A DNA stretch of 64,000 nt from Kerstersia gyiorum (GCF_004216755.1 NZ_SGWZ01000002.1:372001-436000), one strand, 5' to 3'; positions 24,030-32,575 are shown, counted from the first letter of the stretch. Notes: generated from the sequence alone by a model not told the origin. Program-made: numbers and translations.

Positions 24030-24944
24030 ATGGCCAAACTCGATCTTGCCGATCTCAGCCTGTTTCGCCACGTTGCTGAGGCAGGCAGTATCACGGGCGG
24101 GGCGGTGCGTGCGCATACCGCGTTGGCCGCGGCCAGCACGCGCGTGCGCGGTATGGAAACCATCCTTGGCACCTGTCTGCTGGAACGCAGCAGGCAGGGT
24201 GTCACGCTAACGCCGGCCGGTCATGCCTTGCTGGCTCATGCACGCAATCTGCTGGCACAGGCCGATCTGATGCACGAGGAACTGGGCGCGTTCTCGGGCG
24301 GTGCCAGTTCGCAAATTCGGTTGCTGTCCAATACGAATGCATTGACTGAATTTCTGCCGGAGGTGCTGGGGCGTTTCCTGGCGGATTATCCGGGTATCGC
24401 GGTTGACTTGCAGGAGCGCCTCAGTGACGAAATTGTCGTGCGGGTCGCGGAAGGCGCGGCCGATCTCGGCATTGTCGCGGGTACGGTTGATACCGGTGCC
24501 TTGTTGACCCTGCCTTTCAGGTCCGATCGGTTCGTGATTGTCGCCCCGGTGAGCGATCCCATCGCCGGTGCGGAGAGCGCCAGTTTTGCAGAGGTATTGG
24601 ATCGCGACTTCATCGGCCTGGATCGTGAAAGCGCCTTGCAGCGATTTCTGGCCGATCGGGCCTTGCGCGAAGGCCGTCGGCTGCATTTGCGCGTACAACT
24701 GCGCAGTTTCGATGCCATCTGCCTGATGGTGCAGGCAGGTGTGGGCATCGGCATCGTGCCAGAAACGACGGCTAGACGCGCGCAGCACAGCATGAGCATT
24801 TCAGCCATACCGCTGCGCAATGATTGGGCGCAGCGCGACTTGCGCGTGTGTCTGCGGCGGCGTGAGGCGAGCAATGCCGCGCTCTGGCGCCTTGTGGGCT
24901 ATCTGTGTCCTGGTTCTGACCTGGCGGGGCGTGGAGGGCTGTAG
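24030..24944 (+). CDS. LysR family transcriptional regulator
   Basis: The 304-aa protein has the LysR helix-turn-helix 'SLFRHVAEAGSITGGAVRAH' and 'LLERSRQGVTLTPAG' and a periplasmic-binding-like effector domain. ATG 24030 is preceded by AAGGA at 5 nt, so the longer frame from 23973 is not used. The recognition helix is unusual: 'THTALAAASTRVRGME' type sequence with many Ala and Thr. It is divergent from the SLC13 transporter gene and probably controls it. Confidence 0.88.
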   Translation: MAKLDLADLSLFRHVAEAGSITGGAVRAHTALAAASTRVRGMETILGTCLLERSRQGVTLTPAGHALLAHARNLLAQADLMHEELGAFSGGASSQIRLLSNTNALTEFLPEVLGRFLADYPGIAVDLQERLSDEIVVRVAEGAADLGIVAGTVDTGALLTLPFRSDRFVIVAPVSDPIAGAESASFAEVLDRDFIGLDRESALQRFLADRALREGRRLHLRVQLRSFDAICLMVQAGVGIGIVPETTARRAQHSMSISAIPLRNDWAQRDLRVCLRRREASNAALWRLVGYLCPGSDLAGRGGL

Positions 24945-25164
24945 AGCGCGGTATTTGTGTGAGGCAGGACCTGTATCAGGTGTGCTGTGAACCTTGTGCT
25001 TGCGCGCCTGTTGGGTTTTTGTCGAAGGCGCAGCGCGTAGAGGGGGGCAGGAGGGGAAGCTTTTTCGGGGCTGGCCGTATCGGTCTGCGGTTTGAGGGTC
25101 TGGGCGCGGCTGGAACGGCGGATGGCAGGGCGGCTATGATGCAAGGGAGCAAGGACGGCAGAAT

Positions 25165-25548
25165 ATGAGCGATAAGGTCAGACTGGATAAATGGTTGTGG
25201 GCCGCGCGTTTCTACAAGACGCGCAGCCTGGCGGTGGAAGAGATCGGCAAGGGCAGGGTCGAGGTCAATGGCCAGGCAGCGAAGCCTGCCCGGGAGATCG
25301 GCCCGGGGGACCGCTTGCGCATACGCAAGGAAGATCCGCCCATCGAGGTCGTGGTTCGGGTGCCAGGGGCGGTGCGCGGCCCGGCGACGGTCGCCCGTAC
25401 CTTGTATGAGGAAACAGCCGAAAGCGTGGCGGCGCGCGAGCGCGCGGCCGAGATGCGGCGCCTGGCGCCGGAACCGTCGCTGGAGATTGCTGCGGGCCGG
25501 CCGACCAAGCGCGACCGTCGTCTGATCGGGAAACTGCGCGGCAAGTAA
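25165..25548 (+). CDS. hslR: Hsp15-like S4-domain RNA-binding protein
   Basis: The 127-aa protein has an S4 domain at residues 5-65: 'VRLDKWLWAARFYKTRSLAV', 'GRVEVNGQAAKPAREIGPGD'. It ends in the basic tail 'PTKRDRRLIGKLRGK' typical of Hsp15. Hsp15 binds 50S subunits carrying nascent chains after premature release and helps rescue them. The gene stands alone. Confidence 0.9.
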   Translation: MSDKVRLDKWLWAARFYKTRSLAVEEIGKGRVEVNGQAAKPAREIGPGDRLRIRKEDPPIEVVVRVPGAVRGPATVARTLYEETAESVAARERAAEMRRLAPEPSLEIAAGRPTKRDRRLIGKLRGK

Positions 25549-25661
25549 CGGCGTTTGCTCGCGAGTGTGCGGCAGGCAGTTGGGGATGTTTGCTAATATG
25601 GTTCTGGTGTTTGCAAGCCTTCTATTGTCGTTGGTTCGATTTTCCCTTGAGAGGTGCTGCC

Positions 25662-26045
25662 ATGCGTATTCCGAATTGCCGTCTTTCCTCTTTCGTCCTT
25701 TCTGCCGTGATCGGCGCCGCTGCATTGACCATGATGGCCGCGCCTGCCGCCGCGCAGTACGTCGGGCCGGGCGTCGCGGCGACGCCGAATGTGCGCGGCA
25801 TCCTGGCACAGCCCCAGGATGATCAGTGGGTCAGCCTGAAGGGCCACCTGCTGCGCAAGACGGGTAAGGAGCGCTACGTGTTCTCGGATGGCACCGGTGA
25901 AATCCAGGTGGAAATCGACGACAAGGATTTTCCGCGTGAGCCTGTAGACGAGAAAACGCTGGTGGAAATATCGGGCGAGGTTGATACTGGCCTGACGCGT
26001 CCGCCCGAGATCGACGTCGACGTGGTGCGCATCATTCGGGAGTGA
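25662..26045 (+). CDS. YgiW/YdeI-type periplasmic OB-fold protein
   Basis: The 127-aa protein has a Sec signal peptide ending near 'AAPAAAQ', then a bacterial OB-fold: 'GILAQPQDDQWVSLKGHLL', 'YVFSDGTGEIQVEIDD' and 'LVEISGEVDTGLTRPPEIDV'. This matches the BOF/YgiW stress-tolerance family, secreted to the periplasm and linked in enterics to oxidative, metal and peptide stress. A GAGAGG site precedes the ATG. It lies upstream of the thrS control region, with about 90 bp to that promoter. Confidence 0.87.
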   Translation: MRIPNCRLSSFVLSAVIGAAALTMMAAPAAAQYVGPGVAATPNVRGILAQPQDDQWVSLKGHLLRKTGKERYVFSDGTGEIQVEIDDKDFPREPVDEKTLVEISGEVDTGLTRPPEIDVDVVRIIRE

Positions 26046-26137
26046 CGCCGGGTTTGCCTGACTGGCGGACCTGTGTGACACAGGCGCAGGTTTGTGGCGC
26101 CGGCGGGGCTGCCGGGCTGCCTGTCGGCCCGCCGTAA

Positions 26138-26146
26138 TGCTACAAT
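26138..26146 (+). promoter_or_regulatory. extended -10 promoter of the thrS leader
   Basis: TGCTACAAT forms an extended -10 with TGn. No good -35 is seen at 17 bp. Predicted start is near 26153, 16 nt before the leader-peptide start codon at 26169. Confidence 0.6.
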
Positions 26147-26168
26147 CGGCATAAGTGATAGGGGTGGC

Positions 26169-26351
26169 ATGTCCATCCGTCCGCCGGCATCCCCCGGTCC
26201 GTGTTCGCACGGGCCAGGACATGAAAGCGTATTCCCAATCCTGCGATGCAGGTTATCAGCGTGTACTGACATGGCGTTCTCGACGACACGAACTACTACC
26301 TATTCTCCGCGTGCAGCCGTGTGCACGCCGGGAGAGTCGTGGTCGCGCTGA
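26169..26351 (+). CDS. threonine-rich leader peptide of thrS
   Basis: A 60-codon frame starts at ATG 26169, 5 nt after an AGGGG ribosome-binding site and just downstream of the predicted transcription start. Its second half holds the run 'STTRTTTY' (residues 38-45), with five Thr codons (ACG ACA, ACT ACT ACC) in six codons at 26283-26300, and it stops with TGA at 26349. ATG 26271 is an in-frame shorter start without a clear ribosome-binding site. A hairpin (26304-26335), a candidate antiterminator and an intrinsic terminator follow before thrS. This is the layout of a ribosome-stalling attenuator sensing charged tRNA-Thr. The peptide itself needs no function. Mechanism is inference from layout. 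Confidence 0.7.
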   Translation: MSIRPPASPGPCSHGPGHESVFPILRCRLSACTDMAFSTTRTTTYSPRAAVCTPGESWSR

Positions 26352-26395
26352 AAAGCCGGGATCTACAGGCAATCCACGAACAAGACGCGGCCCAC
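26339..26395 (+). promoter_or_regulatory. candidate antiterminator of the thrS attenuator
   Basis: GTGGTCGCG (26339-26347) can pair with CGCGGCCCAC (26386-26395) with one bulged C and one G-U pair. This pairing would consume the 5' arm of the terminator. A ribosome reaching the leader stop codon (26349-26351) would cover the upstream strand and let the terminator form; one stalled at the Thr codons would leave it free. A hairpin GCGTGCA/TGCACGC (26309-26328, extended to 26304-26335) lies between the Thr run and this segment. Confidence 0.55.
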
Positions 26396-26410
26396 TGGCC
26401 GCGTTTTTTA
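26385..26410 (+). terminator. intrinsic terminator (attenuator) in front of thrS
   Basis: A perfect 8-bp stem, ACGCGGCC/GGCCGCGT, with a CACT loop is followed by TTTTTTATT. It ends 22 nt before the thrS start codon and 12 nt before its AGGAAG ribosome-binding site. A strong terminator inside a 5' leader implies conditional read-through. Confidence 0.85.
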
Positions 26411-26431
26411 TTGCTCAATCAGGAAGATGAA

Positions 26432-28384
26432 ATGGTGCAGATAGTTTTGCCAGACGGCTCACAGCGTGACTTCCCCGCTCCGGTGACGGTCGCGGAAGTT
26501 GCGCAATCCATCGGCTCGGGCCTGGCGCGTGCCGCGCTGGCCGGGCGTGTTTCCTATGATGGCAAGCCTTCCACTCTGGTCGATACTTCGCATTTGATCG
26601 AGCGTGATGCCCATCTCGCCATCGTGACCGGCAAGGACCCCGATGGCCTGGAGATCCTGCGCCACTCTACTGCCCACTTGATGGCTTATGCCCTCCAGGA
26701 CCTGTTCCCCGAAGCGCAGGTCACGATCGGCCCGGTCATCGAAAACGGTTTCTACTACGACTTTGCGTACGAGCGCCCGTTCACGCCGGAAGATCTCGAA
26801 GCCATCGAGAAGCGCATGATGGAACTCGCTCGCAAGGACGAGGTCGTCACGCGTGAAGTCTGGAGCCGTAACGAGGCCCGTGATTTCTTCCTGAGCGTCG
26901 GTGAAAAGTACAAGGCCGAGATCATTGATTCGATCCCGGAAAACGAAACGCTGACCATGTATCGCGAAGGCAGCTTCATCGACCTTTGCCGTGGCCCCCA
27001 CGTGCCGTCGACGGGCAAGCTCAAGGTGTTCAAGCTGATGAAAGTGGCCGGCGCTTACTGGCGCGGCGACAGCAAGAACGAAATGCTGCAGCGCATTTAC
27101 GGTACGGCCTGGAATTCCAAGGAAGAGCAGGACGCCTACCTGAAAATGCTCGAAGAGGCCGAGAAGCGCGACCACCGACGCATCGGTCGCGAGCTGGATC
27201 TCTTCCACTTCCAGGAAGAAGGTCCGGGTCTGGTGTTCTGGCACCCCAAGGGCTGGACACTGTGGCAGCAGGTTGAGCAGTACATGCGCCAGGTGTTTCG
27301 TGACAACGGCTACCAGGAAGTGAAGGCGCCGCAGATTCTCGACCTGTCGCTCTGGAAGAAAACGGGGCACTGGGACAACTACCGCGAGAACATGTTCACG
27401 ACGGAGTCCGAGAACCGCGTCTATGGCCTGAAGCCGATGAACTGCCCGGGCCACGTGCAGATCTTCAATTCCAGCCTGCATTCCTACCGCGATCTGCCGC
27501 TGCGCTACGGTGAGTTCGGCCAGTGCCATCGTAATGAGCCTTCCGGTTCGCTGCACGGCATGATGCGTGTGCGCGGCTTCACGCAGGATGACGGCCATAT
27601 TTTCTGTACCGAAGACCAGCTGCAGGATGAATGCGCTGCCTTCACGGCTTTGCTGAAAAAGGTCTATGCCGATTTCGGTTTCGACAATGTGCTCTACAAG
27701 GTGGCCATGCGCCCGGAAAAGCGCATCGGCGACGACGAAGTCTGGGACAAGGCCGAGCACGCGCTGATGGAAAGCCTGCGCCGCACCGGTTGCGAGTTCG
27801 AAATCTCGCCGGGGGAAGGGGCGTTCTATGGTCCGAAAATCGAATACACGCTCAAGGATGCCATCGGCCGCCACTGGCAGTGCGGCACCATCCAGGTGGA
27901 CTTCTCCATGCCGGTACGCCTGGGGGCCGAGTATGTCGACGCCAATGACCAGCGCCGCACACCGGTCATGCTGCACCGTGCCATCCTGGGCTCGTTGGAG
28001 CGTTTCATCGGCATGCTGATCGAAAACCACGCCGGTGCATTGCCTGCCTGGCTGGCGCCGGTTCAGGCGGTTGTGTGTTGTATTTCTGCATCTTCGTCCC
28101 CATATGCAGATGAAATCACTCAATCCTTGAAAAAACAAGGATTTAGGGTTGAGTCGGATTTGCGTGGGGAAAAGATCACTTATAAAATCCGCGAACACAG
28201 TTTGCAGAAGGTACCGTACATCCTGGTTGTGGGCGATAAAGAAAGCCAGGCCGGGACAGTCGCGGTCCGTGCGCGCGGGGGCAAAGACCTTGGCGTCATG
28301 CCGTTGGCAGAGTTTTCTGCCCGGTTGGCCGAAGAGGTTGCCACCCGCCGCGATGACATTCGTACCCAGCAGGAAACTGCTTAA
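26432..28384 (+). CDS. thrS: threonyl-tRNA synthetase
   Basis: This 650-aa class II synthetase charges tRNA-Thr. It has the TGS domain at the N-terminus ('MVQIVLPDGSQRDFPAPVTV'), the editing domain with 'RHSTAHLMAYAL' and 'YREGSFIDLCRGPHV', and the catalytic core with motif 2 'HRNEPSGSLHGMMRVRGFTQDD' in two parts. Motif 3 is 'PVMLHRAILGSLERFIGM', and the anticodon-binding domain is C-terminal. ATG 26432 follows AGGAAG by 5 nt and gives the standard length; the longer frame from 26321 runs through the attenuator. It is transcribed with infC 20 nt downstream. Confidence 0.97.
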   Translation: MVQIVLPDGSQRDFPAPVTVAEVAQSIGSGLARAALAGRVSYDGKPSTLVDTSHLIERDAHLAIVTGKDPDGLEILRHSTAHLMAYALQDLFPEAQVTIGPVIENGFYYDFAYERPFTPEDLEAIEKRMMELARKDEVVTREVWSRNEARDFFLSVGEKYKAEIIDSIPENETLTMYREGSFIDLCRGPHVPSTGKLKVFKLMKVAGAYWRGDSKNEMLQRIYGTAWNSKEEQDAYLKMLEEAEKRDHRRIGRELDLFHFQEEGPGLVFWHPKGWTLWQQVEQYMRQVFRDNGYQEVKAPQILDLSLWKKTGHWDNYRENMFTTESENRVYGLKPMNCPGHVQIFNSSLHSYRDLPLRYGEFGQCHRNEPSGSLHGMMRVRGFTQDDGHIFCTEDQLQDECAAFTALLKKVYADFGFDNVLYKVAMRPEKRIGDDEVWDKAEHALMESLRRTGCEFEISPGEGAFYGPKIEYTLKDAIGRHWQCGTIQVDFSMPVRLGAEYVDANDQRRTPVMLHRAILGSLERFIGMLIENHAGALPAWLAPVQAVVCCISASSSPYADEITQSLKKQGFRVESDLRGEKITYKIREHSLQKVPYILVVGDKESQAGTVAVRARGGKDLGVMPLAEFSARLAEEVATRRDDIRTQQETA

Positions 28385-28404
28385 TTTTTCTAGGAGTCTT
28401 CAAC

Positions 28405-28941
28405 ATCGCCACCGAAAAGCCCAATCGCATCAATGGTGAAATTCGTGTTCCCGAGGTGCGTCTGATAGGTCTCGACGGAGAGCAGCTCGGCATTGTTCGC
28501 ATTGCCGAAGCATTCCGCCTGTCCGAAGAGCAAGATGTGGATCTGGTCGAGATCGCGCCCAATGCGTCTCCGCCTGTTTGCCGCCTGATGGATTATGGCA
28601 AGTTCCGTTATCAGGAACAGAAACGCCAGGCCGAGGCGCGCGCCAAGCAGAAGGTCATCCAGGTCAAGGAAGTGAAATTCCGTCCTGGTACCGATGAAGG
28701 CGATTACCAGGTGAAGCTGCGCAATCTGCGCCGTTTCATCGAGGATGGCGACAAGGCCAAGGTGACCTTGCGCTTCCGTGGCCGCGAAATGGCGCACCAG
28801 GAATTGGGCATGCGGGTGCTGGAACGCATTCGCGAAGACATGGGGGAACTCTGCCAGGTCGAAGCCATGCCCAAGCTCGAAGGGCGCCAGATGGTGATGG
28901 TGCTGGCCCCCCGCAAGAAAGCCGCCAAGCCCGGCGAGTGA
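28405..28941 (+). CDS. infC: translation initiation factor IF-3 (ATC start)
   Basis: IF-3 (178 aa) binds the 30S subunit and checks start codons. The true start is the rare ATC codon at 28405: it stands 8 nt after an AGGAG site and gives the conserved N-terminus 'TEKPNRINGEIRVPEVRLIG', which a GTG start at 28456 would cut off. Later marks are 'DLVEIAPNASPPVCRLMDYGK', 'VKEVKFRPGTDEGDYQ' and 'LRFRGREMAHQELG'. Non-canonical ATT/ATC starts underlie IF-3 autoregulation in other bacteria. Unusually, rpmI does not follow: it lies 11.3 kb away. Confidence 0.96.
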   Translation: MATEKPNRINGEIRVPEVRLIGLDGEQLGIVRIAEAFRLSEEQDVDLVEIAPNASPPVCRLMDYGKFRYQEQKRQAEARAKQKVIQVKEVKFRPGTDEGDYQVKLRNLRRFIEDGDKAKVTLRFRGREMAHQELGMRVLERIREDMGELCQVEAMPKLEGRQMVMVLAPRKKAAKPGE

Positions 28942-29109
28942 TGCGGGATGGCGGGCGCGCCCCTGGTGGGTGTGCCTCGCCGCCAGTGTTTCAAGATGCT
29001 GCGCGCCCCTGACCGGTAGCGTGGTTGTATCCTGCGGCTGCCATCAGGCATGGGGCGTGAGCCAGCGCGAATGGACGTGCCGGCCGTGGGTGGCTTTCCA
29101 GGAATGTCC

Positions 29110-30084
29110 ATGCGCATTTTGTTCATCGTCGATCCCTTGCCCGGCCTGAAGGCCTACAAGGATAGTTCCGTGGCCATGATGCGTGCGCTCAGCGCACGCG
29201 GCCATGAGATCAGCGTTGCCCTGCAGGGTGATCTGTTCATCGAAGGTGGCGCCGTTCTGGCGCGCACCGAGCCTGTTCAGCTCTTGGCCGATGCCGATCT
29301 GCACGGGCAGGACTGGTGGCGCGCCTCGGGTGCGCCAGCCGTCATCGCCCTGAGCGATTTCGGTGCTGTCGTCATGCGCAAGGATCCGCCCTTCGATATG
29401 GAGTATGTCTACTCCACCCATTTGCTCGACTTTGCCCAGGCCGCCGGCGCCAGGGTCTTCAATCAGGGGGCGGCGATCCGCAACCATCCTGAGAAGTTGT
29501 CGATTACCGAATTTTCCAACTTTACCGCGCCCACGCTGGTGACGCGCGACATGGCGCGGCTGCGCGCCTTTCATGCGGAACATGGCGACGTGGTCGTCAA
29601 GCCGCTGGACGGCATGGGCGGCATGGGGATCTTCCGCGTGGCGCGGCAAGACCCCAATCTTGGCGCCATCCTTGAAACCCTCACGGATAACGGTACGCGC
29701 AGCATCATGGCGCAGCGCTATATCCCTGAGATCGTCAAGGGCGACAAACGCATCCTCATCATTGATGGAGAGCCCGTGCCGTATGCCCTGGCTCGCATTC
29801 CGCTGGCGGGCGAGTCGCGCGGTAACCTGGCGGCCGGTGGGCGTGGCGTGGCGCAGCCGCTGTCGCCCCGAGACCTTGAAATTGCCCAGGCCATCGGCCC
29901 GGTTCTGGCCAGTCGTGGCCTGCTGCTGGTCGGGCTGGATGTGATCGGCGACTACGTGACTGAGATCAATGTCACCAGCCCGACCTGCTTTGTCGAGATC
30001 ACGGAACAGACCGGCTTCGATGTTGCGGCGCGTTTTGCGCAGGCGCTCGAGGCCGCCGTGCAACGCCAGCATGGAGCTGCCTGA
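29110..30084 (+). CDS. gshB: glutathione synthetase
   Basis: The 324-aa ATP-grasp enzyme joins gamma-glutamylcysteine and glycine. It starts 'MRILFIVDPLPGLKAYKDSS' and has 'FSNFTAPTLVTRD', 'VVVKPLDGMGGMGIFRV' and 'EINVTSPTCFVEI' with the Mg-binding Glu and Asn. ATG 29110 is chosen because AGGA precedes it by 8 nt and it matches the conserved N-terminus. The usual partner gshA is not in this window. The stop overlaps nothing but directly abuts the GTG start of the PTS EIIA gene, so the gshB-EIIA-HPr-ptsI set is one operon. Confidence 0.96.
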   Translation: MRILFIVDPLPGLKAYKDSSVAMMRALSARGHEISVALQGDLFIEGGAVLARTEPVQLLADADLHGQDWWRASGAPAVIALSDFGAVVMRKDPPFDMEYVYSTHLLDFAQAAGARVFNQGAAIRNHPEKLSITEFSNFTAPTLVTRDMARLRAFHAEHGDVVVKPLDGMGGMGIFRVARQDPNLGAILETLTDNGTRSIMAQRYIPEIVKGDKRILIIDGEPVPYALARIPLAGESRGNLAAGGRGVAQPLSPRDLEIAQAIGPVLASRGLLLVGLDVIGDYVTEINVTSPTCFVEITEQTGFDVAARFAQALEAAVQRQHGAA

Positions 30085-30480
30085 GTGGTGGGCGTCGTGC
30101 TTGTGGCGCATGCGCCGCTGGCAACGGCCCTGGCTGCCTGTGCCCGGCATGTGCTGGGAGACGTGGCGCTGGCGTGCGTGGATGTCGAGGCTGACGCTTC
30201 CCCGGAGGCCCTGTTCGAAGACATCCTGGGCTGCATTGCGGCCGAAGACCGCGGCGACGGGGTGCTGGTGCTGGCCGACCTCGTCGGCGCGACTCCTTTC
30301 AACGTGGCGCTGCGCGCTGCCCAGGCCGCTGTCGAAGCCGGGCGGCGCTGCGAGATCCTGGCAGGCGCCAACGTCCCGATGCTTTTGCGAGTTCTGAACT
30401 ATCGTACCAGGCCGTTGTCCGATCTGGCGGAGTGCGGCGCAGCCGGTGCGACACACGGCGTCGCCGTCTTCAAGCCCTGA
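30085..30480 (+). CDS. PTS EIIA component, mannose family
   Basis: The 131-aa protein resembles EIIA-Man domains: phosphorylation-site His9 in 'VVLVAHAPLATAL', 'GVLVLADLVGATPFNVALRAA' and 'GANVPMLLRVL'. It starts with GTG immediately after the gshB stop. HPr and EI follow at once, but no sugar permease component is present. In betaproteobacteria such a trio is a regulatory phosphorelay rather than a transport system (family knowledge). Confidence 0.92.
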   Translation: MVGVVLVAHAPLATALAACARHVLGDVALACVDVEADASPEALFEDILGCIAAEDRGDGVLVLADLVGATPFNVALRAAQAAVEAGRRCEILAGANVPMLLRVLNYRTRPLSDLAECGAAGATHGVAVFKP

Positions 30481-30531
30481 GTGGCCCAGGCCTGGCGTTT
30501 TTCTGATTACCTTTCACAGTCATTCGAGTTC

Positions 30532-30801
30532 ATGCCTTCCGTAGATATCGTTATCAGCAACCGACTGGGCCTGCATGCGCGGGCGGCAGCCAAGCTCACG
30601 CAGTTAGCAGGTAGTTTCAAGAGTGAAATATATATCGCGCGCGAGCAGCGACGCGTCAACGCCAAGAGTATTATGGGCGTCATGATGCTGGCGGCTGGCA
30701 AAGGGATAACCGTGACGATAGATGCCGAAGGCGAAGATGCCGACAAGGCGCTGGCAGATATCAAGGCATTGTTCGATGACAAGTTCGGTGAAGAGCAGTA
30801 G
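30532..30801 (+). CDS. ptsH: phosphocarrier protein HPr
   Basis: The 89-aa protein has active His15 within 'SNRLGLHARAAAKLTQLA' and the regulatory Ser46 region 'VNAKSIMGVMMLAAGKG'. It takes phosphate from EI (ptsI, overlapping) and passes it to EIIA (30085). It starts at ATG 30532, 51 nt after the EIIA stop. Confidence 0.95.
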   Translation: MPSVDIVISNRLGLHARAAAKLTQLAGSFKSEIYIAREQRRVNAKSIMGVMMLAAGKGITVTIDAEGEDADKALADIKALFDDKFGEEQ

Positions 30802-32575
30802 GCCGGAGGGCCTGCACGGAGACAGTGTTTTCACCTTGCATGGCCTGGCTGCTGCACGCGGCTACGCCATCGGCAGGGCTGTTGTCATGGGCGCCGCCAC
30901 GCTTGAGGTGGCGCACTACCGGATTGCACCGGAAGACGTGGACGGCGAGTGCCGCCGCCTGGAACAGGCCTTGCATGCCGTCCGGGAAGAGCTGGAAGGC
31001 CTGATCCGCAGCCTGCCCGACGACGCCCCCAAGGAACTGGCGGCGTTGCTGAATGTGCACGTGTTGCTGGTCAGCGACCGTATGTTGTCCGAGCATACCT
31101 GCGCCCTGATTGCCGAGCGCCACTACAACGCCGAGTGGGCGTTGACGGTGCAGGGGCAGATTTTCAATGATCAGTTTGCCGCCATGCAGGATGAATACCT
31201 GCGTGAGCGCGGTGCGGACATCCGCCAGGTCATCGAGCGCGTCATTCGCGTGCTGTCCGGCTGGCCAGCATTGTTCCCGCTGGATGAGGGCAGGGCCGAC
31301 GCCGAGCCGCTGGTTGTCTTCGCCAACGATATTTCCCCGGCGGACATGATCCGCCTGCGTGGCGGGCGTTTCGCTGCATTCGTGACGGATCTCGGCGGCG
31401 CCACCTCGCATACTGCCATCGTCGCGCGTAGCCTGGGCGTGCCTGCGGTCGTGGCGGCCAGCCGCGCCAGCGAACTGGTGCGCGATGGCGATTCCGTGAT
31501 TGTCGATGGCGCCGACGGCGTCATCATCGTCAATCCGACTGACGCCATCGAGGACGAATACCGGGCGCTGCAGCAACGCCATGCTGAGCAGCGTGCCGCG
31601 CTCAGTCTGTTGCTGGACGAATCCGCCGTGACGCTGGACGGTGTTTCCGTTGTGCTCAACGCCAATCTGGAATTGCCCGACGAAGCGCAGCAGGCCCTGG
31701 CCGCCGGCGCGGACGGCATAGGCCTGTTCCGCAGCGAGTTCCTTTTCATGGGCCGTTCCGAACTGCCCAACGAAGAAGAACAGTACGAGGCCTATGCATC
31801 CGTCGCGCGCATGATGGACGGGCGGCCTGTCACCATTCGCACCCTGGACCTGGGGGCGGATAAGGAGTTGGATGGCGAGCATAGCGTGGCGCTGAATCCG
31901 GCGCTGGGGCGGCGTGCCATCCGCTATTGCCTGGCGCGCCCGGATATGTTCGCGACACAATTGCGCGCCATCCTGCGGGCTTCGGCGCATGGCAATGTGC
32001 GCATCATGATTCCCATGGTGTCCAACCTGGCCGAAGTGCGGGCGGTCAAGCTTGCCCTCAATGACGTGCGGGCCGAATTGCGCGAGCGCGGCCAGGCCTT
32101 CAGCGACGATATCCCGTTGGGCGCCATGGTTGAAGTGCCTGCCATGGCCCTGGCGCTGGAGCCATTCGCGGACGAACTGGATTTCTTCTCCATCGGCACC
32201 AATGACCTGATCCAGTACACGCTGGCGATAGATCGCGGTGATAACGACGTCGCCAATTTGTATGACCCGCTGCACCCGGCTGTCCTGCGTCTGATCGCGC
32301 AGGTCATCAATGCGGCCGACCGCTTTGGCAAGCCGGTAGCGGTGTGCGGTGAAATGGCCGGAGATCCCGCATTGACGCGCCTGCTGCTGGGGCTGGGGCT
32401 GCGTGAATTCTCGATGGACCCGCAACGTCTGCTGGAGGTCAAGCGTGAAATCCGCAATGCCCATACGCAGGCCTTGCGCGTGCAGGTAGCGGCGGTGCTG
32501 AACCGGGCCGCCACTATCGACCTGGAAGCCTTGCGTCAGAACCACGTTTCGGTCACTGCGCGCACCCGAAAATAA
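30776..32575 (+). CDS. ptsI: PTS enzyme I (phosphoenolpyruvate-protein phosphotransferase)
   Basis: This enzyme of up to 599 aa autophosphorylates from PEP and donates to HPr. Marks are the active-site His in 'TDLGGATSHTAIVARSLGVP', 'GADGIGLFRSEFLFMG', 'IMIPMVSNLAEVR' and 'FFSIGTNDLIQYTLAIDRG'. The start is uncertain: ATG 30776 overlaps ptsH by 26 nt; GTG 30788 or TTG 30836 (just before 'HGLAAARGYAIGRA') would also fit. It is the last gene of the gshB-EIIA-HPr-EI operon. Confidence 0.94.
   Translation: MTSSVKSSRPEGLHGDSVFTLHGLAAARGYAIGRAVVMGAATLEVAHYRIAPEDVDGECRRLEQALHAVREELEGLIRSLPDDAPKELAALLNVHVLLVSDRMLSEHTCALIAERHYNAEWALTVQGQIFNDQFAAMQDEYLRERGADIRQVIERVIRVLSGWPALFPLDEGRADAEPLVVFANDISPADMIRLRGGRFAAFVTDLGGATSHTAIVARSLGVPAVVAASRASELVRDGDSVIVDGADGVIIVNPTDAIEDEYRALQQRHAEQRAALSLLLDESAVTLDGVSVVLNANLELPDEAQQALAAGADGIGLFRSEFLFMGRSELPNEEEQYEAYASVARMMDGRPVTIRTLDLGADKELDGEHSVALNPALGRRAIRYCLARPDMFATQLRAILRASAHGNVRIMIPMVSNLAEVRAVKLALNDVRAELRERGQAFSDDIPLGAMVEVPAMALALEPFADELDFFSIGTNDLIQYTLAIDRGDNDVANLYDPLHPAVLRLIAQVINAADRFGKPVAVCGEMAGDPALTRLLLGLGLREFSMDPQRLLEVKREIRNAHTQALRVQVAAVLNRAATIDLEALRQNHVSVTARTRK

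Noticed and set aside
26153..26431. T-box riboswitch or tRNA-like operator for thrS
   Set aside because: No T-box specifier stem or the conserved AGGGTGGNACCGCG-type element is seen, and the phylum argues against it; the peptide-attenuator reading explains the Thr codons and terminator better.
26459..28198. 579-aa open frame on the minus strand across thrS
   Set aside because: It lies entirely antisense to a well-conserved synthetase, has no ribosome-binding site or recognisable domain, and is typical of high-GC antisense frames. The same holds for 42062-44080 (-) over pheT, 3659-5224 (+) over the dehydrogenase and livF, 30761-32545 (-) over ptsI and 16518-17885 (-) over ETF-QO.
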